64,000 bases of DNA from Massilia sp. IC2-278 (GTDB lineage: Bacteria > Pseudomonadota > Gammaproteobacteria > Burkholderiales > Burkholderiaceae_D), in NCBI RefSeq assembly GCF_020708045.1, contig NZ_JAJFES010000018.1, positions 1-64,000 on the forward strand, in the 5' to 3' direction. Each line of letters starts with the position of its first letter. Positions within the stretch are counted from its first letter, which is position 1. Positions 1 through 8,436 of this stretch are shown here, piece after piece. Both the position numbers and the translations under genes were made by a program. Below the pieces are notes generated by a model that saw only the letters and a program-made list of their open reading frames with translations, searched no databases and was not told where the DNA came from.

Positions 1-2
1 CT

Positions 3-90
3 GGTGGGTTCGAGAACCCACCCTACAACAGCCCATAGCCCATGCGCCGGCACGGGCTCCGTTCATGTAGGGTGGGTTCTCGAACCCACC
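3..90. repeat. REP-like inverted repeat pair
   Basis: Two 24-base copies, at 3-26 and 67-90, are exact reverse complements of each other. Each is itself a small hairpin with stem GGTGGGTT/AACCCACC. The core GTAGGGTGGGTT resembles widespread REP-type intergenic repeats, and related cores occur at 34313-34500 and 55144-55343 in this window. Confidence 0.7.
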
Positions 91-98
91 ATATAAAA

Positions 99-125
99 AG
101 CCCGCGCCATCACTGGCACGGGCTT
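99..125 (-). terminator. Rho-independent terminator of cstA-ybdD
   Basis: The stem AAGCCCG.GCCA/TGGC.CGGGCTT (one mismatch, loop TCAC) is followed on the minus strand by a short T-rich run. It lies just downstream of the ybdD stop codon. A diverged second copy of the stem lies at about 33-53. Confidence 0.6.
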
Positions 126-150
126 CGTTCAAGCGGTCAAGTACAGCGCC

Positions 151-348
151 TCAGCAGCACCCCCCGCTGCGCCCCGACCCATACCGCGCTTCCTGGCGCT
201 CGCGGAAAAACTCCTCGTAGGTCATGGGCGTCTTGTCCGGATGCTCGCGCTCCATGTGCGCGAGGTAGGTGTCGTACTCGGGCAGGCCGACCATCAGGCG
301 CATGCTTTGCCCGAGGTAGCGGCCGGCCTGGGCCAGGGCGCCGAGCAT
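151..348 (-). CDS. ybdD: YbdD/YjiX family small protein
   Basis: This 65-residue protein matches the YbdD/YjiX (DUF466) family in length and in the conserved run PMTYEEFFRERQ-ARYG and its C-terminal Cys-Cys. In many proteobacteria this gene follows cstA or btsT, and here its ATG shares one base with the cstA stop (TGATG), so the two are translationally coupled. A GTG three bases upstream is an alternative start, but the ATG gives the family N-terminus (MLGALAQAGRYLGQ). Its exact role is unknown; an accessory role to the CstA transporter is inferred from the constant pairing. Confidence 0.9.
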   Translation of the reverse strand: MLGALAQAGRYLGQSMRLMVGLPEYDTYLAHMEREHPDKTPMTYEEFFRERQEARYGSGRSGGCC

Positions 349-2414
349 CACTGCACCTGCGCGGTTGGTGCGGCAACAAACGGCGATTCCTTCACCGTCG
401 GGCTGTTGCTGTTGCGCGCATTGATCACGGTCTTGATGCCGTACACCAGCACTGCAATCACCACCACCATGAAGAAGCCGGCCAGGGTGGCGTCAACGTA
501 GTCGTTGAAGATGATGCGGCGCATCTCGTCGAGCGACTTGGCCGGGGCCAGCACTTCGCCGGCGTCGAGCGCGGCCTGGAACTTCTGGGCGTGGGCGACG
601 AAGCCAACCTTCACGTTCTCGTCGAAGATCTTCTGCCAGCCGGCGGTGAGCGTGCAGATCAGCAGCCAGATGGTCGGCAGCACCGTTACCATCGCGTACT
701 GGCCGCGCTTCATCTTGAACAGCACCACGGTGCCCAGCATCAGCGCGATACCGGCCAGCATCTGGTTGGCGATGCCGAACAGCGGCCACAGGGTGTTGAT
801 GCCGCCCAGCGGATCGACCACGCCCTGGTACAGGAAGTAGCCCCAGGCCGCGACGCACAGGCCGGTGGCCAGCAGGTTGGCCGGCAGCGACTCGGTGCGC
901 TTGAGCGACGGGACAAAGGCGCCCAGCAAGTCCTGCAGCATGAAGCGGCCGGCGCGGGTACCCGCATCCACCGCGGTCAGGATGAACAGGGCCTCGAACA
1001 GGATCGCGAAGTGGTACCAGAAGGCCATCATGGCCTTGCCGCCGACCACGTTGGCCAGGATGTTGGCCATGCCCACGGCCAGGGTCGGGGCGCCGCCGGC
1101 GCGCGAGATGATGGTGTGCTCGCCGACGTCCTTCGCCACCTGCGTGAGCGTTTCGGGCGTGATCACGAAGCCCCAGTTCGACACGGCCGCCGCCGCCGAT
1201 TGCGCGGTGGTGCCGAGTACCGCGGCCGGCGCGTTCATGGCGAAGTAGATGCCCGGGTCGATGGTCGACGCGGCCACCAGCGCCATGATGGCGACGAACG
1301 ATTCCATCAGCATCGCGCCGTAGCCGATGAAGCGGGCGTGGGTTTCGTTCTCGATCATCTTCGGCGTGGTGCCCGAGGAGATCAGCGCGTGGAAGCCGGA
1401 CACGGCGCCGCAGGCGATGGTGATGAACAGGAAGGGGAAGAGGTTGCCCGACCAGACCGGGCCGGTGCCGTCGATGAAGCGGGTCACGGCCGGCATCTGC
1501 ATGTGCGGGGCGACCACCAGGATGCCGATGGCCAGGGCGACGATGGTGCCGATCTTCAGGAAGGTCGACAGGTAGTCGCGCGGCGCCAGCAGCAGCCACA
1601 CCGGAATCACCGAGGCCACGAAGCCGTAGCCGATCAGCATCCAGGTCAGTTCGACGCCGGTGAAGGTGAACATCGGGCCGAAGGTCGGCGAATCGTGGAC
1701 CCACTGGCCGCCGACGATGGCCAGCATCAGCAGCACGAAGCCGATCAGCGAGATCTCGCCGATACGGCCGACGCGCACGTAGCGCGAGTAGATGCCCATG
1801 AACAGCGCGATCGGGATCGTTGCCATCACGGTGAAGGTGCCCCACGGCGAACCGGTCAGCGCCTTGACGACGATCAGGGCCAGCACCGCGAGGATGATGA
1901 CCATGATCATGAAGGTGCCGAACAGGGCGATCACGCCCGGAATCTCGCCCATCTCGGATTTGATCAGGTCGCCCAGCGACCGGCCGTCGCGGCGCATCGA
2001 CATGAACAGGACGATGAAGTCCTGCACCGCGCCGGCGAACACGACGCCGGCCAGGATCCACATCATGCCCGGCAGGTAACCCATCTGGGCCGCCAGGACC
2101 GGCCCCACGAGCGGCCCCGCGCCGGCGATGGCGGCGAAGTGGTGGCCGAACAGCACGTAGCGGTTGGTGGGAACGTAGTCGAGACCGTCGTTGTATTTAT
2201 AGGCGGGCGTCTGGCGGCGCGCGTCCAGACCCATCACCTTGGTGGCGATGTACAGGCTGTAGAAACGGTAGGCGATGAGATAAACACAGACGGCAGCGGC
2301 AACCACCCACACGGCATTGATCGACTCGCCGCGGCGCAGGGCCACATAAGCGAGCGCGAACGCGCCGAGGAGTGAGACTGCCAACCAGCCGAGCTTGTTT
2401 CCGAGGCTTTTCAT
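348..2414 (-). CDS. cstA: Carbon starvation protein CstA, pyruvate/peptide transporter
   Basis: The 688-residue protein is a polytopic inner-membrane transporter of the CstA/BtsT family (E. coli members are about 700 residues). In E. coli these proteins take up pyruvate and peptides during carbon limitation. The N-terminal family signature is plain: TNRYVLFGHHFAAIAGAGP (about residues 83-101), then PGMMWILAGVVFAGAVQDF. Around a dozen further hydrophobic segments follow, and the C-terminal five-helix domain ends near residue 675. The start has a strong RBS (GAAGGAG, 6 bases upstream). The gene is co-transcribed with ybdD. I cannot tell CstA from BtsT by sequence alone. Confidence 0.93.
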   Translation of the reverse strand: MKSLGNKLGWLAVSLLGAFALAYVALRRGESINAVWVVAAAVCVYLIAYRFYSLYIATKVMGLDARRQTPAYKYNDGLDYVPTNRYVLFGHHFAAIAGAGPLVGPVLAAQMGYLPGMMWILAGVVFAGAVQDFIVLFMSMRRDGRSLGDLIKSEMGEIPGVIALFGTFMIMVIILAVLALIVVKALTGSPWGTFTVMATIPIALFMGIYSRYVRVGRIGEISLIGFVLLMLAIVGGQWVHDSPTFGPMFTFTGVELTWMLIGYGFVASVIPVWLLLAPRDYLSTFLKIGTIVALAIGILVVAPHMQMPAVTRFIDGTGPVWSGNLFPFLFITIACGAVSGFHALISSGTTPKMIENETHARFIGYGAMLMESFVAIMALVAASTIDPGIYFAMNAPAAVLGTTAQSAAAAVSNWGFVITPETLTQVAKDVGEHTIISRAGGAPTLAVGMANILANVVGGKAMMAFWYHFAILFEALFILTAVDAGTRAGRFMLQDLLGAFVPSLKRTESLPANLLATGLCVAAWGYFLYQGVVDPLGGINTLWPLFGIANQMLAGIALMLGTVVLFKMKRGQYAMVTVLPTIWLLICTLTAGWQKIFDENVKVGFVAHAQKFQAALDAGEVLAPAKSLDEMRRIIFNDYVDATLAGFFMVVVIAVLVYGIKTVINARNSNSPTVKESPFVAAPTAQVQ

Positions 2415-2712
2415 GGTGGCTCCTTCAGTTTTTTATTCGTCAGGGTAGGGCGCATCCAGCGTCCTGCCGCGAGCGGCAATACGGCCGCAGCACCGGCCGC
2501 CAGACAGGCGACAGGTTGACAACGGCCGCCCCCGGCGTCCGATACATATCTTGCACCATTATGGAAATGGCAAGCGCATGATTCTACCGCCTGGCTCATG
2601 CGTATCCAGTTCGTATTAGTACGTAGTCAATGTATCTCTGAGGAAACAAATTTAGTTGCCATTCGCTAATCGCTCGTCTAATATGGCCCGATCACTCACT
2701 CAGAGGAAGCCG

Positions 2713-3888
2713 ATGGCCGCCTTGGACTTGACCCCGTTCCCGCTGGTGCAGATGCACCCGATCGCCAATGGGCGAAACGAGTGGGTGGCGCTGGGCCTGG
2801 ACTTGCGCGCCCGATCCGGCAACGCCGACGCGCTGCCGCTGCTGTTCGGTTCGCCCGATTTGCTGGCGGCAATCGCGCCGCTCGACTGCGTGCTGCAGCT
2901 CGACGGCCCGGCCCAGCTGCCCTTGCCCCTGTTGAAGCAACTGCCGCCGCAGCGCGTGGTGCTGGCCATCGATGCCGCCGCCCTGGCCCAGGACGGCGCG
3001 CCGCGCCAGCTGGCCGCCCTGCAGGAAGAGGGCTACCGCATCCTGCTCGACGGCGCCCTGGCGCCGGGCGTGGCCCGCCCCGCGACCCTGCGCGCCGTGG
3101 CCCTCGACTGCGGCGCCGGCGCGCCGCCGCCCGGCCAACTGCTGGCGCTGTTCGGCCCGCATTTGGCCTATGGCCTGCCTGATCAGCGCGCCATGCAGGC
3201 CTGCGAGAAGGCCGGCTTCGCCTGGTTCGCCGGCGCCTACCTGGAACGCTGCTGCCCGGCAGGCGCCGGCGCCAGCGAAGTGCCGACGCGCCGGCGCCTG
3301 CTCGGCCTCCTGGCCTTGCTCGCGCGCGACGCCGATTCGCGCGAACTCGAAACCCTGCTGAAGCAGGACCCGGTGCTGTCCTGGCACCTGCTCAAGCTGG
3401 TCAACTCGGCGGCCTTTGCCCTCAACACCCAGATCACCGGCTTTGCCCAGGCGATCGCGCTGCTCGGGCGGCGCCAGCTGCAGCGCTGGCTGCAGCTGCT
3501 GCTGTATGCGCGCACCGACGCCGAAGGGCCGCTCAACCCCTTGCTGCCGCAGGCGGCGCTGCGCGCGGCGCGCCTCGAGGTGCTGTGCAAGATGGATGGC
3601 GGCAACCGAGACGAGCAGGACCTCGCCTTCATGACCGGCGCCTTTTCCCTGCTCGACCACCTGCTCGGCATGCACATGGCCGAGATCGTCGGCGAATTGT
3701 GCCTGCCGGCCCACGTGGAAGCGGCGCTGCTGCGGCGCGAGGGGATCAACGGCGCGCGCTTGCGCTTGATGGAAGGCGGCGGCGCCCACGCCCAGGCGCT
3801 GGCCGCCGCCGGCGTCGATGCCGGCTCCTGGTGGCGCAGCCAGCTGCATGCCTATCACTGGGCGATCCAGGTGGGCCGCAATGTCTGA
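2713..3888 (+). CDS. EAL-like/HDOD signalling protein
   Basis: A 391-residue cytoplasmic protein with a two-part YuxH-like layout. Residues about 1-190 resemble a degenerate EAL domain without an intact EAL motif, so it probably does not cut c-di-GMP. Residues about 195-390 form an HDOD domain (LLALLARDADSRELETLLKQ, then VLSWHLLKLVNSAAF). HDOD proteins act as signalling scaffolds rather than phosphohydrolases. I chose the ATG at 2713 because AGAGGAAG lies just before it; a TTG at 2656 would add an unlikely leader. Its last eight bases overlap the start of the PAS-GGDEF-EAL gene, so the two are probably co-translated and work in one c-di-GMP pathway. Confidence 0.85.
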   Translation: MAALDLTPFPLVQMHPIANGRNEWVALGLDLRARSGNADALPLLFGSPDLLAAIAPLDCVLQLDGPAQLPLPLLKQLPPQRVVLAIDAAALAQDGAPRQLAALQEEGYRILLDGALAPGVARPATLRAVALDCGAGAPPPGQLLALFGPHLAYGLPDQRAMQACEKAGFAWFAGAYLERCCPAGAGASEVPTRRRLLGLLALLARDADSRELETLLKQDPVLSWHLLKLVNSAAFALNTQITGFAQAIALLGRRQLQRWLQLLLYARTDAEGPLNPLLPQAALRAARLEVLCKMDGGNRDEQDLAFMTGAFSLLDHLLGMHMAEIVGELCLPAHVEAALLRREGINGARLRLMEGGGAHAQALAAAGVDAGSWWRSQLHAYHWAIQVGRNV

Positions 3889-5938
3889 GCTGCTGGCGCT
3901 GCGCAGCCACGATTTCGCGGCCGCCGGCGCCGCCCTGGGCGAAGCCGTCATGCGCCTGCGCGGCGCAGCCTTGCACGAAGAACTGGGCCGCATCGCCCGC
4001 GCCCTGCTGGCCAGCCCGCAGGGCAGTTTCATGGCCGATGCAAGCGCGGAACTGCGTGCCGGCGCCTCCAGCGATCCCCACACGCTGCAGCAGGACATCC
4101 GCTTCGACGGCCATCTCTTCGGCAGCTTCGAGGTCGCCGGGCGCCACGACTACGACGCCGAGGACCGGCGCCAGCTGGCCAGCCTGGCGGCGCTCGCCGG
4201 TCCGCTGCTGCAGGTGCATTCGCTGGCCCAGCGCGCCACCCACGCCTACGCCCAGGTCGAGGCCCAGCTGGCGCACCAGTCGCAGATCCTCGACCAGATC
4301 CACGAGTCGGTGCTCACGCTCGACCAGATGGGCTACATCACCAGCTGGAACGGCGGCGCCGAGCGCCTGTTCGGCTACACGGCGCTGGAAGCAGTGGGCC
4401 GCAACATCCTCTTCCTGTACGCCGACGAAGACGCCAGCGACAGCCAGCCGGACCTGTTCGCCGAGCAGGGCGGGCGCATGATGGAAGTCCGGCGCCGCAA
4501 GAAATCCGGCGAGATCTTCTGGGCCAGCCTCTCGCTGTCGCCGCTGCGCGACCTGGAAGACCGCCCGGCCGGCCTGATCGCCTACCTGACCGACATCACC
4601 GAGCGCAAGCTGGCCGAAGAGCGCCTGCACCACCTGGCCTACTACAACGAACTGACAAGCCTGCCGAACCGCACCCTGTTCACGCGCCTGGTCGACCAGG
4701 CCCTGATGGTGGCCCAGCGCAACGAGCTGTCGGGCTGCGTGCTGTTCATCGACCTGAACCGCTTCAAGCTGGTGAACGACACCCTGGGCCGGCGCATCGG
4801 CGACGAACTGCTGCGCCAGGTGGCCATGCGCTTCCGGGCCGCCCTGCGCGAGGAAGACGTGGTGGCCCACCTGTCCGGCGATGAGTTCGCGGTCGGCCTG
4901 TTCGACGTGCGCCAGCACTTCGAGGCCACCACGGTGGCGCAGAAACTGCAGGCCGCGCTCGACGCGCCCTTCCTGATCGAAGGCCACGATTTACGCGTGG
5001 GCGCCAGCGTCGGCATCAGCGTCTACCCGCAGGACGGCTTCGATGCCGATACCCTGCTCGGCAAGGCCGACATCGCGATGGCGCGCGCCAAAGAAGGGCA
5101 TGCGAATCCGGACCACAGCGTGGCCTTCTACAGCTTCGACATGAACAAGGGCATGCACGAGCGCATGCGCATCGAGTCCGGCCTGCGCCACGCGCTCGGG
5201 CACGGCGAACTGATGCTGGTCTACCAGCCGAAGTTTGAAATCGGTACCGACAGGATCGTCGGTGCCGAAGCGCTGGTGCGCTGGGTGCACCCGGAGCGCG
5301 GCGTGGTGCCGCCGTCGGAATTCATTCCGCTGGCCGAGACCACCGGCCTGATCGTGCAGGTGGGCGAGTGGGTGCTGGAACAGGCCTGCGCCCAGGCGGC
5401 CGTATGGCAGCGCGCCGGCATGCGGCCGTTCCGCCTGGCCGTGAACGTCTCTGCGCGCGAATTCACCGAGTCGCTGCCGAACCGCGTAGCCGACACGCTG
5501 GCGCGCTACGCCCTCGACCCGGACTGGCTCGAACTCGAGATCACCGAAAGCACGCTGATGCACGACATCGACCGCGTGATCGGTATCATGGACCGCATCA
5601 ACGCCCTCGGCGTGGCCTTGTCGCTGGACGATTTCGGCACCGGGTATTCGAGCCTGTCCTACCTGAAGCGCTTCCCGATCCACACGCTGAAGATCGACCG
5701 CTCGTTCACCACCGGGATTCCGAACGACGCCAGCGACTGCGCGATTGCCAGCACCATCATCAGCATCGGGCGCCAGTTGGGGCATCGGGTGATCGCAGAA
5801 GGGGTGGAGACGCCGGACCAGCTGGCCTTCCTGCGCGACAGCGGGTGCGACGAGGTGCAGGGGTATCTGTATGCGCAGCCGCTGCCGGCGGCGAGGTTCG
5901 AGCAGGGGCTGCGCGAGAACTGGCTGCTGGTGGGGTAG
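3881..5938 (+). CDS. PAS-GGDEF-EAL c-di-GMP enzyme
   Basis: A 685-residue soluble protein. Residues about 1-125 look like a GAF-type sensor, about 135-250 a PAS/PAC module (HESVLTLDQMGYITSWNGGA), about 255-415 a GGDEF domain with SGDEF at the active site, and about 430-675 an EAL domain with the signature EALVRW and DDFGTGYSSLSYLK. The EAL half keeps its metal-binding motifs, so phosphodiesterase activity is likely; SGDEF may still be active or may act as a GTP-binding regulator. The ATG at 3881 overlaps the preceding gene by 8 bases. No signal peptide or membrane span is visible. Confidence 0.93.
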   Translation: MSELLALRSHDFAAAGAALGEAVMRLRGAALHEELGRIARALLASPQGSFMADASAELRAGASSDPHTLQQDIRFDGHLFGSFEVAGRHDYDAEDRRQLASLAALAGPLLQVHSLAQRATHAYAQVEAQLAHQSQILDQIHESVLTLDQMGYITSWNGGAERLFGYTALEAVGRNILFLYADEDASDSQPDLFAEQGGRMMEVRRRKKSGEIFWASLSLSPLRDLEDRPAGLIAYLTDITERKLAEERLHHLAYYNELTSLPNRTLFTRLVDQALMVAQRNELSGCVLFIDLNRFKLVNDTLGRRIGDELLRQVAMRFRAALREEDVVAHLSGDEFAVGLFDVRQHFEATTVAQKLQAALDAPFLIEGHDLRVGASVGISVYPQDGFDADTLLGKADIAMARAKEGHANPDHSVAFYSFDMNKGMHERMRIESGLRHALGHGELMLVYQPKFEIGTDRIVGAEALVRWVHPERGVVPPSEFIPLAETTGLIVQVGEWVLEQACAQAAVWQRAGMRPFRLAVNVSAREFTESLPNRVADTLARYALDPDWLELEITESTLMHDIDRVIGIMDRINALGVALSLDDFGTGYSSLSYLKRFPIHTLKIDRSFTTGIPNDASDCAIASTIISIGRQLGHRVIAEGVETPDQLAFLRDSGCDEVQGYLYAQPLPAARFEQGLRENWLLVG

Positions 5939-6336
5939 GAAATGCAGGGTGGGGCACGCGCTGCAAGGACATGAAGCAAGGAGCCCCGATGGCAAGGGCT
6001 GATGCCGGGATCCTGGCGGAAGCGGTGTCCGCCGTTTTCCCTATGAAAAGCCAACGAGTTTGTCGCCTACCCACACTAGTGTCCATACGCCATTACGCCT
6101 GCGGGGCCGGCAGTATGGCAACTACACTAGACTGCTGAATAAGCCGACCCACTCTTACAGATGGCACTTTCGGCTTATGCACCTAAAAATTTCGTGCTTG
6201 CCCTGAGAGCAACATTCGCGTCTTCTGAACCATTCGAATTGAAAACACAGCCAAAAGCAGACGTACCTATGCCCTAAATCCGTCCGAGCTTGGCTATTAC
6301 GCACTTAGCCCGTTTGTGCAACAAAGCTATTCGACA
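5939..6336. other. Gene-free left edge of the tRNA-Ser island
   Basis: No convincing gene is visible. The first 75 bases keep the GC-rich host composition; after the 15-bp att-like repeat at 6013-6027 the sequence becomes AT-richer. A 9-bp inverted repeat, ATAAGCCGA (6139-6147) and TCGGCTTAT (6170-6178), could be a terminator for the minus-strand PAAR operon but lacks a T run. Confidence 0.55.
6013..6027 (+). other. Putative att site, distal copy of tRNA-Ser 3' end
   Basis: The 15 bases CTGGCGGAAGCGGTG are identical, in the same orientation, to 14530-14544, which is the 3' end of the tRNA-Ser gene including its CCA. The two copies bracket the T6SS genes and the broken integrase. The geometry is what a tyrosine recombinase integrating into a tRNA 3' end leaves behind, and the base composition changes here. 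Confidence 0.7.
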
Positions 6337-6603
6337 TTACGGCCTGCTGAGGTTTGCCGTGCTAGCAATCAGAACGGCGCCGCAAGTGGTCTTGCACCCT
6401 TCATAAGCCACGCACACACCTTCGACAACGTGATGCGGGTCGCCTTCCGCAATGGTGCAGTTGTCATGCCCCTTGATGGGACAACTGCAAACATCGCCTA
6501 CACGTGCGACCGCAATGCCCTCAACCGTAACATGACGTGCGCTTACACTTACGACCTTGCCACCGTGGGACGTGGCGTCGCCAAGACGAATCACGTTAGA
6601 CAT
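6337..6603 (-). CDS. PAAR-domain protein, T6SS spike tip
   Basis: An 88-residue protein made almost only of a PAAR domain. It begins with the typical MSNVIRLGDATSHGGKV, continues with VGDVCSCPIKGHDNC and ends in a Cys/Thr-rich beta strand region. PAAR proteins form the sharp, metal-bound tip on the VgrG trimer and carry effectors. It is the last gene of the minus-strand vgrG-effector-immunity set, 140 bases after the Sel1 lipoprotein. There is no extra C-terminal toxin domain. The RBS is weak. Confidence 0.9.
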   Translation of the reverse strand: MSNVIRLGDATSHGGKVVSVSARHVTVEGIAVARVGDVCSCPIKGHDNCTIAEGDPHHVVEGVCVAYEGCKTTCGAVLIASTANLSRP

Positions 6604-6743
6604 AAGTGAACCAATAAAAATAATAATGAAGACATTGCGCCGTCATTCGCAGCTCGCCCGACGTATTCCTGCCGGGCTGCAATGCGACTACGGGCTGTAC
6701 GCGATGTGCCTGGTCTAGCTTGCCCTGCAGCATGTTCGAGATG

Positions 6744-8435
6744 TCACGACTGATCAGCTGCAATTTGGCTACCGCCCAAGCTGACATATTCAACGTCACC
6801 GCGCATTTCATTGGCTTGCCCCAGCCAATACCAGGTAACCTCATGACTACCAATGGCAAGATGGTGTGCCTCGGGATCCGGGAAACTCAGGCCTCGTGTT
6901 ACATACGCTTGCTGGTGCCATTGATTGAATATGGAGGAGGACGGGTGATTTGGTGGCACGCTCGCGCTCCATATTCCTGTTTGAGGACATGGAAAATGGC
7001 CATTACATTCGCGCGGCAGTGAAGCCAAATCGCCATAACGGACAATGCCTCGGACGACAAGCGGATGTTCGGTCATCACAATCGGCACTGCCTGCTCGAC
7101 TGGCTGTCCCAGATAATGGAATTGAATGCGGCCGTCGTCGTCGCGCAAGCCAGGCCGGCTACGGTCGAAAAGTTCGCCCTTTTCGTAACGCAGCGGGACC
7201 TGGGCGACATTCCAGGCATGATGACGCTCTGTAACAGGGCGCATCAAACGCGCAATCCAGTAACCGTCGAGTGGCGCGGAGGTGGTTTCGTACTGGGCCG
7301 GTACAGGTGTTTGCGGCTTGTCGGGAAGTCCCCAGCCATCGGGAATGTAGGCTCGCCCCGTGCGCACCGGCGCCGAAGGCGCAACAGGTTTGGTTGACGT
7401 TGCCGGTTTAGGTACGACAGCTTTGGCGGCATTGATGAGCGTTTCCTTGTCCCCGTTCCACATCGGCAGTTTGGCTGGTGGCAGCGGTAACACCTTGTCG
7501 AGGTTGGGGAAGCGCAGGTCGGAATTTCTAAAAAGTGCGTCGCCAAGAACCATGTAACGTTCGGAACGGGACTTGTCGACTTCCGCAGCTACACTTGCCG
7601 CAGTGGATGGGCCTGAGTGAAAATCAACACCAAGAAAATTCGCTGCCCTTTCGCTTCCCAACTTTGCTGCCTCATGAAAGTATCGAAGCGCCGGCACTTT
7701 TTTTGTCTTGTCTGTTTGACCAAGAATCGCATAGTCCAAGCCTAATTCATAGCCAGCCCTGCCATCGCCCTGAGCATATGCGCATTCCAACATCTTCAGG
7801 CCCACATTTCTGTTGGCCCACGCTTCCGGTGGTTGATCGCTAGCGGCGAGCAGCTTTGCCCCGATGTATGTCTGCGCAGCCATGCTCCCCATGTCGGCGG
7901 CCTTTTGCCAGAAGGCGTATGCGACGGTTGCGTCCTGTTCGAGCGGCCCGACGCCACCCATGTAGTAGGCACCCATGTTGTCCCAGGCGGCAGGCACGCC
8001 TTTCCGCATCAGTTCCTCGGTCAATACGATTGCCTTCTCAGTGTCTTGCGGTACGCCAATTCCTTTCAAGTACAGCCCGGCCAGGTTGAATTGCGCTTTC
8101 CAATGGCCCAGTTTCATGGCGTGCTCGTACAGGGTCGCGATCTTCGGATAATCCCGCTGGGCGGGCCACAGATCATGGTTATCCAACATTAGCGCCTGCT
8201 GGAAGATGGCTTCCGCTTCTGCCGAGATCGGTGGGTTGACGTCAGCTTCGTGTTTGCACGCAAAGTCCGGGCGATGAGGATTGAAGGCTTCGAGCTTGGT
8301 AAAGCGAGGCAACGCTGCGTCCTGTGAATGGTCTTTCATGGAGCATCCTGATATGAGAAATGCCAGGGCGATAATTGTCACCCTACCGAAGGGAAATATG
8401 TAATTGCGCCTAGAACCGCCAGTGCTGTTTTTCAT
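6744..8435 (-). CDS. Sel1-repeat lipoprotein, probable immunity protein
   Basis: A 563-residue protein with a lipoprotein signal peptide (lipobox LISGC, Cys31), so it sits in the envelope. Residues about 75-260 carry Sel1-type helical repeats (for example AQFNLAGLYLKGIGVPQDTE). A Pro/Ala-rich linker follows, then a C-terminal domain of about 175 residues (from GYWIARLMRP) that I do not recognise by name. It starts one base after the phospholipase-type effector stops. Known Tle5/PldA and PldB effectors are paired with Sel1-type periplasmic immunity proteins (Tli5), so immunity to the upstream effector is the natural inference. Composition is AT-richer than the flanking chromosome. Confidence 0.82.
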   Translation of the reverse strand: MKNSTGGSRRNYIFPFGRVTIIALAFLISGCSMKDHSQDAALPRFTKLEAFNPHRPDFACKHEADVNPPISAEAEAIFQQALMLDNHDLWPAQRDYPKIATLYEHAMKLGHWKAQFNLAGLYLKGIGVPQDTEKAIVLTEELMRKGVPAAWDNMGAYYMGGVGPLEQDATVAYAFWQKAADMGSMAAQTYIGAKLLAASDQPPEAWANRNVGLKMLECAYAQGDGRAGYELGLDYAILGQTDKTKKVPALRYFHEAAKLGSERAANFLGVDFHSGPSTAASVAAEVDKSRSERYMVLGDALFRNSDLRFPNLDKVLPLPPAKLPMWNGDKETLINAAKAVVPKPATSTKPVAPSAPVRTGRAYIPDGWGLPDKPQTPVPAQYETTSAPLDGYWIARLMRPVTERHHAWNVAQVPLRYEKGELFDRSRPGLRDDDGRIQFHYLGQPVEQAVPIVMTEHPLVVRGIVRYGDLASLPRECNGHFPCPQTGIWSASVPPNHPSSSIFNQWHQQAYVTRGLSFPDPEAHHLAIGSHEVTWYWLGQANEMRGDVEYVSLGGSQIAADQS

Positions 8436-8436
8436 T

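Noticed and set aside
42..2375. Long plus-strand open frame opposite cstA
   Set aside because: It is the GC-rich antisense shadow of cstA; its product is a His/Arg/Gln/Asp-rich nonsense sequence, while the minus strand gives a clear transporter.
2656..2712. TTG start extending the HDOD protein by 19 residues
   Set aside because: No RBS before it, and the ATG at 2713 has a strong one.
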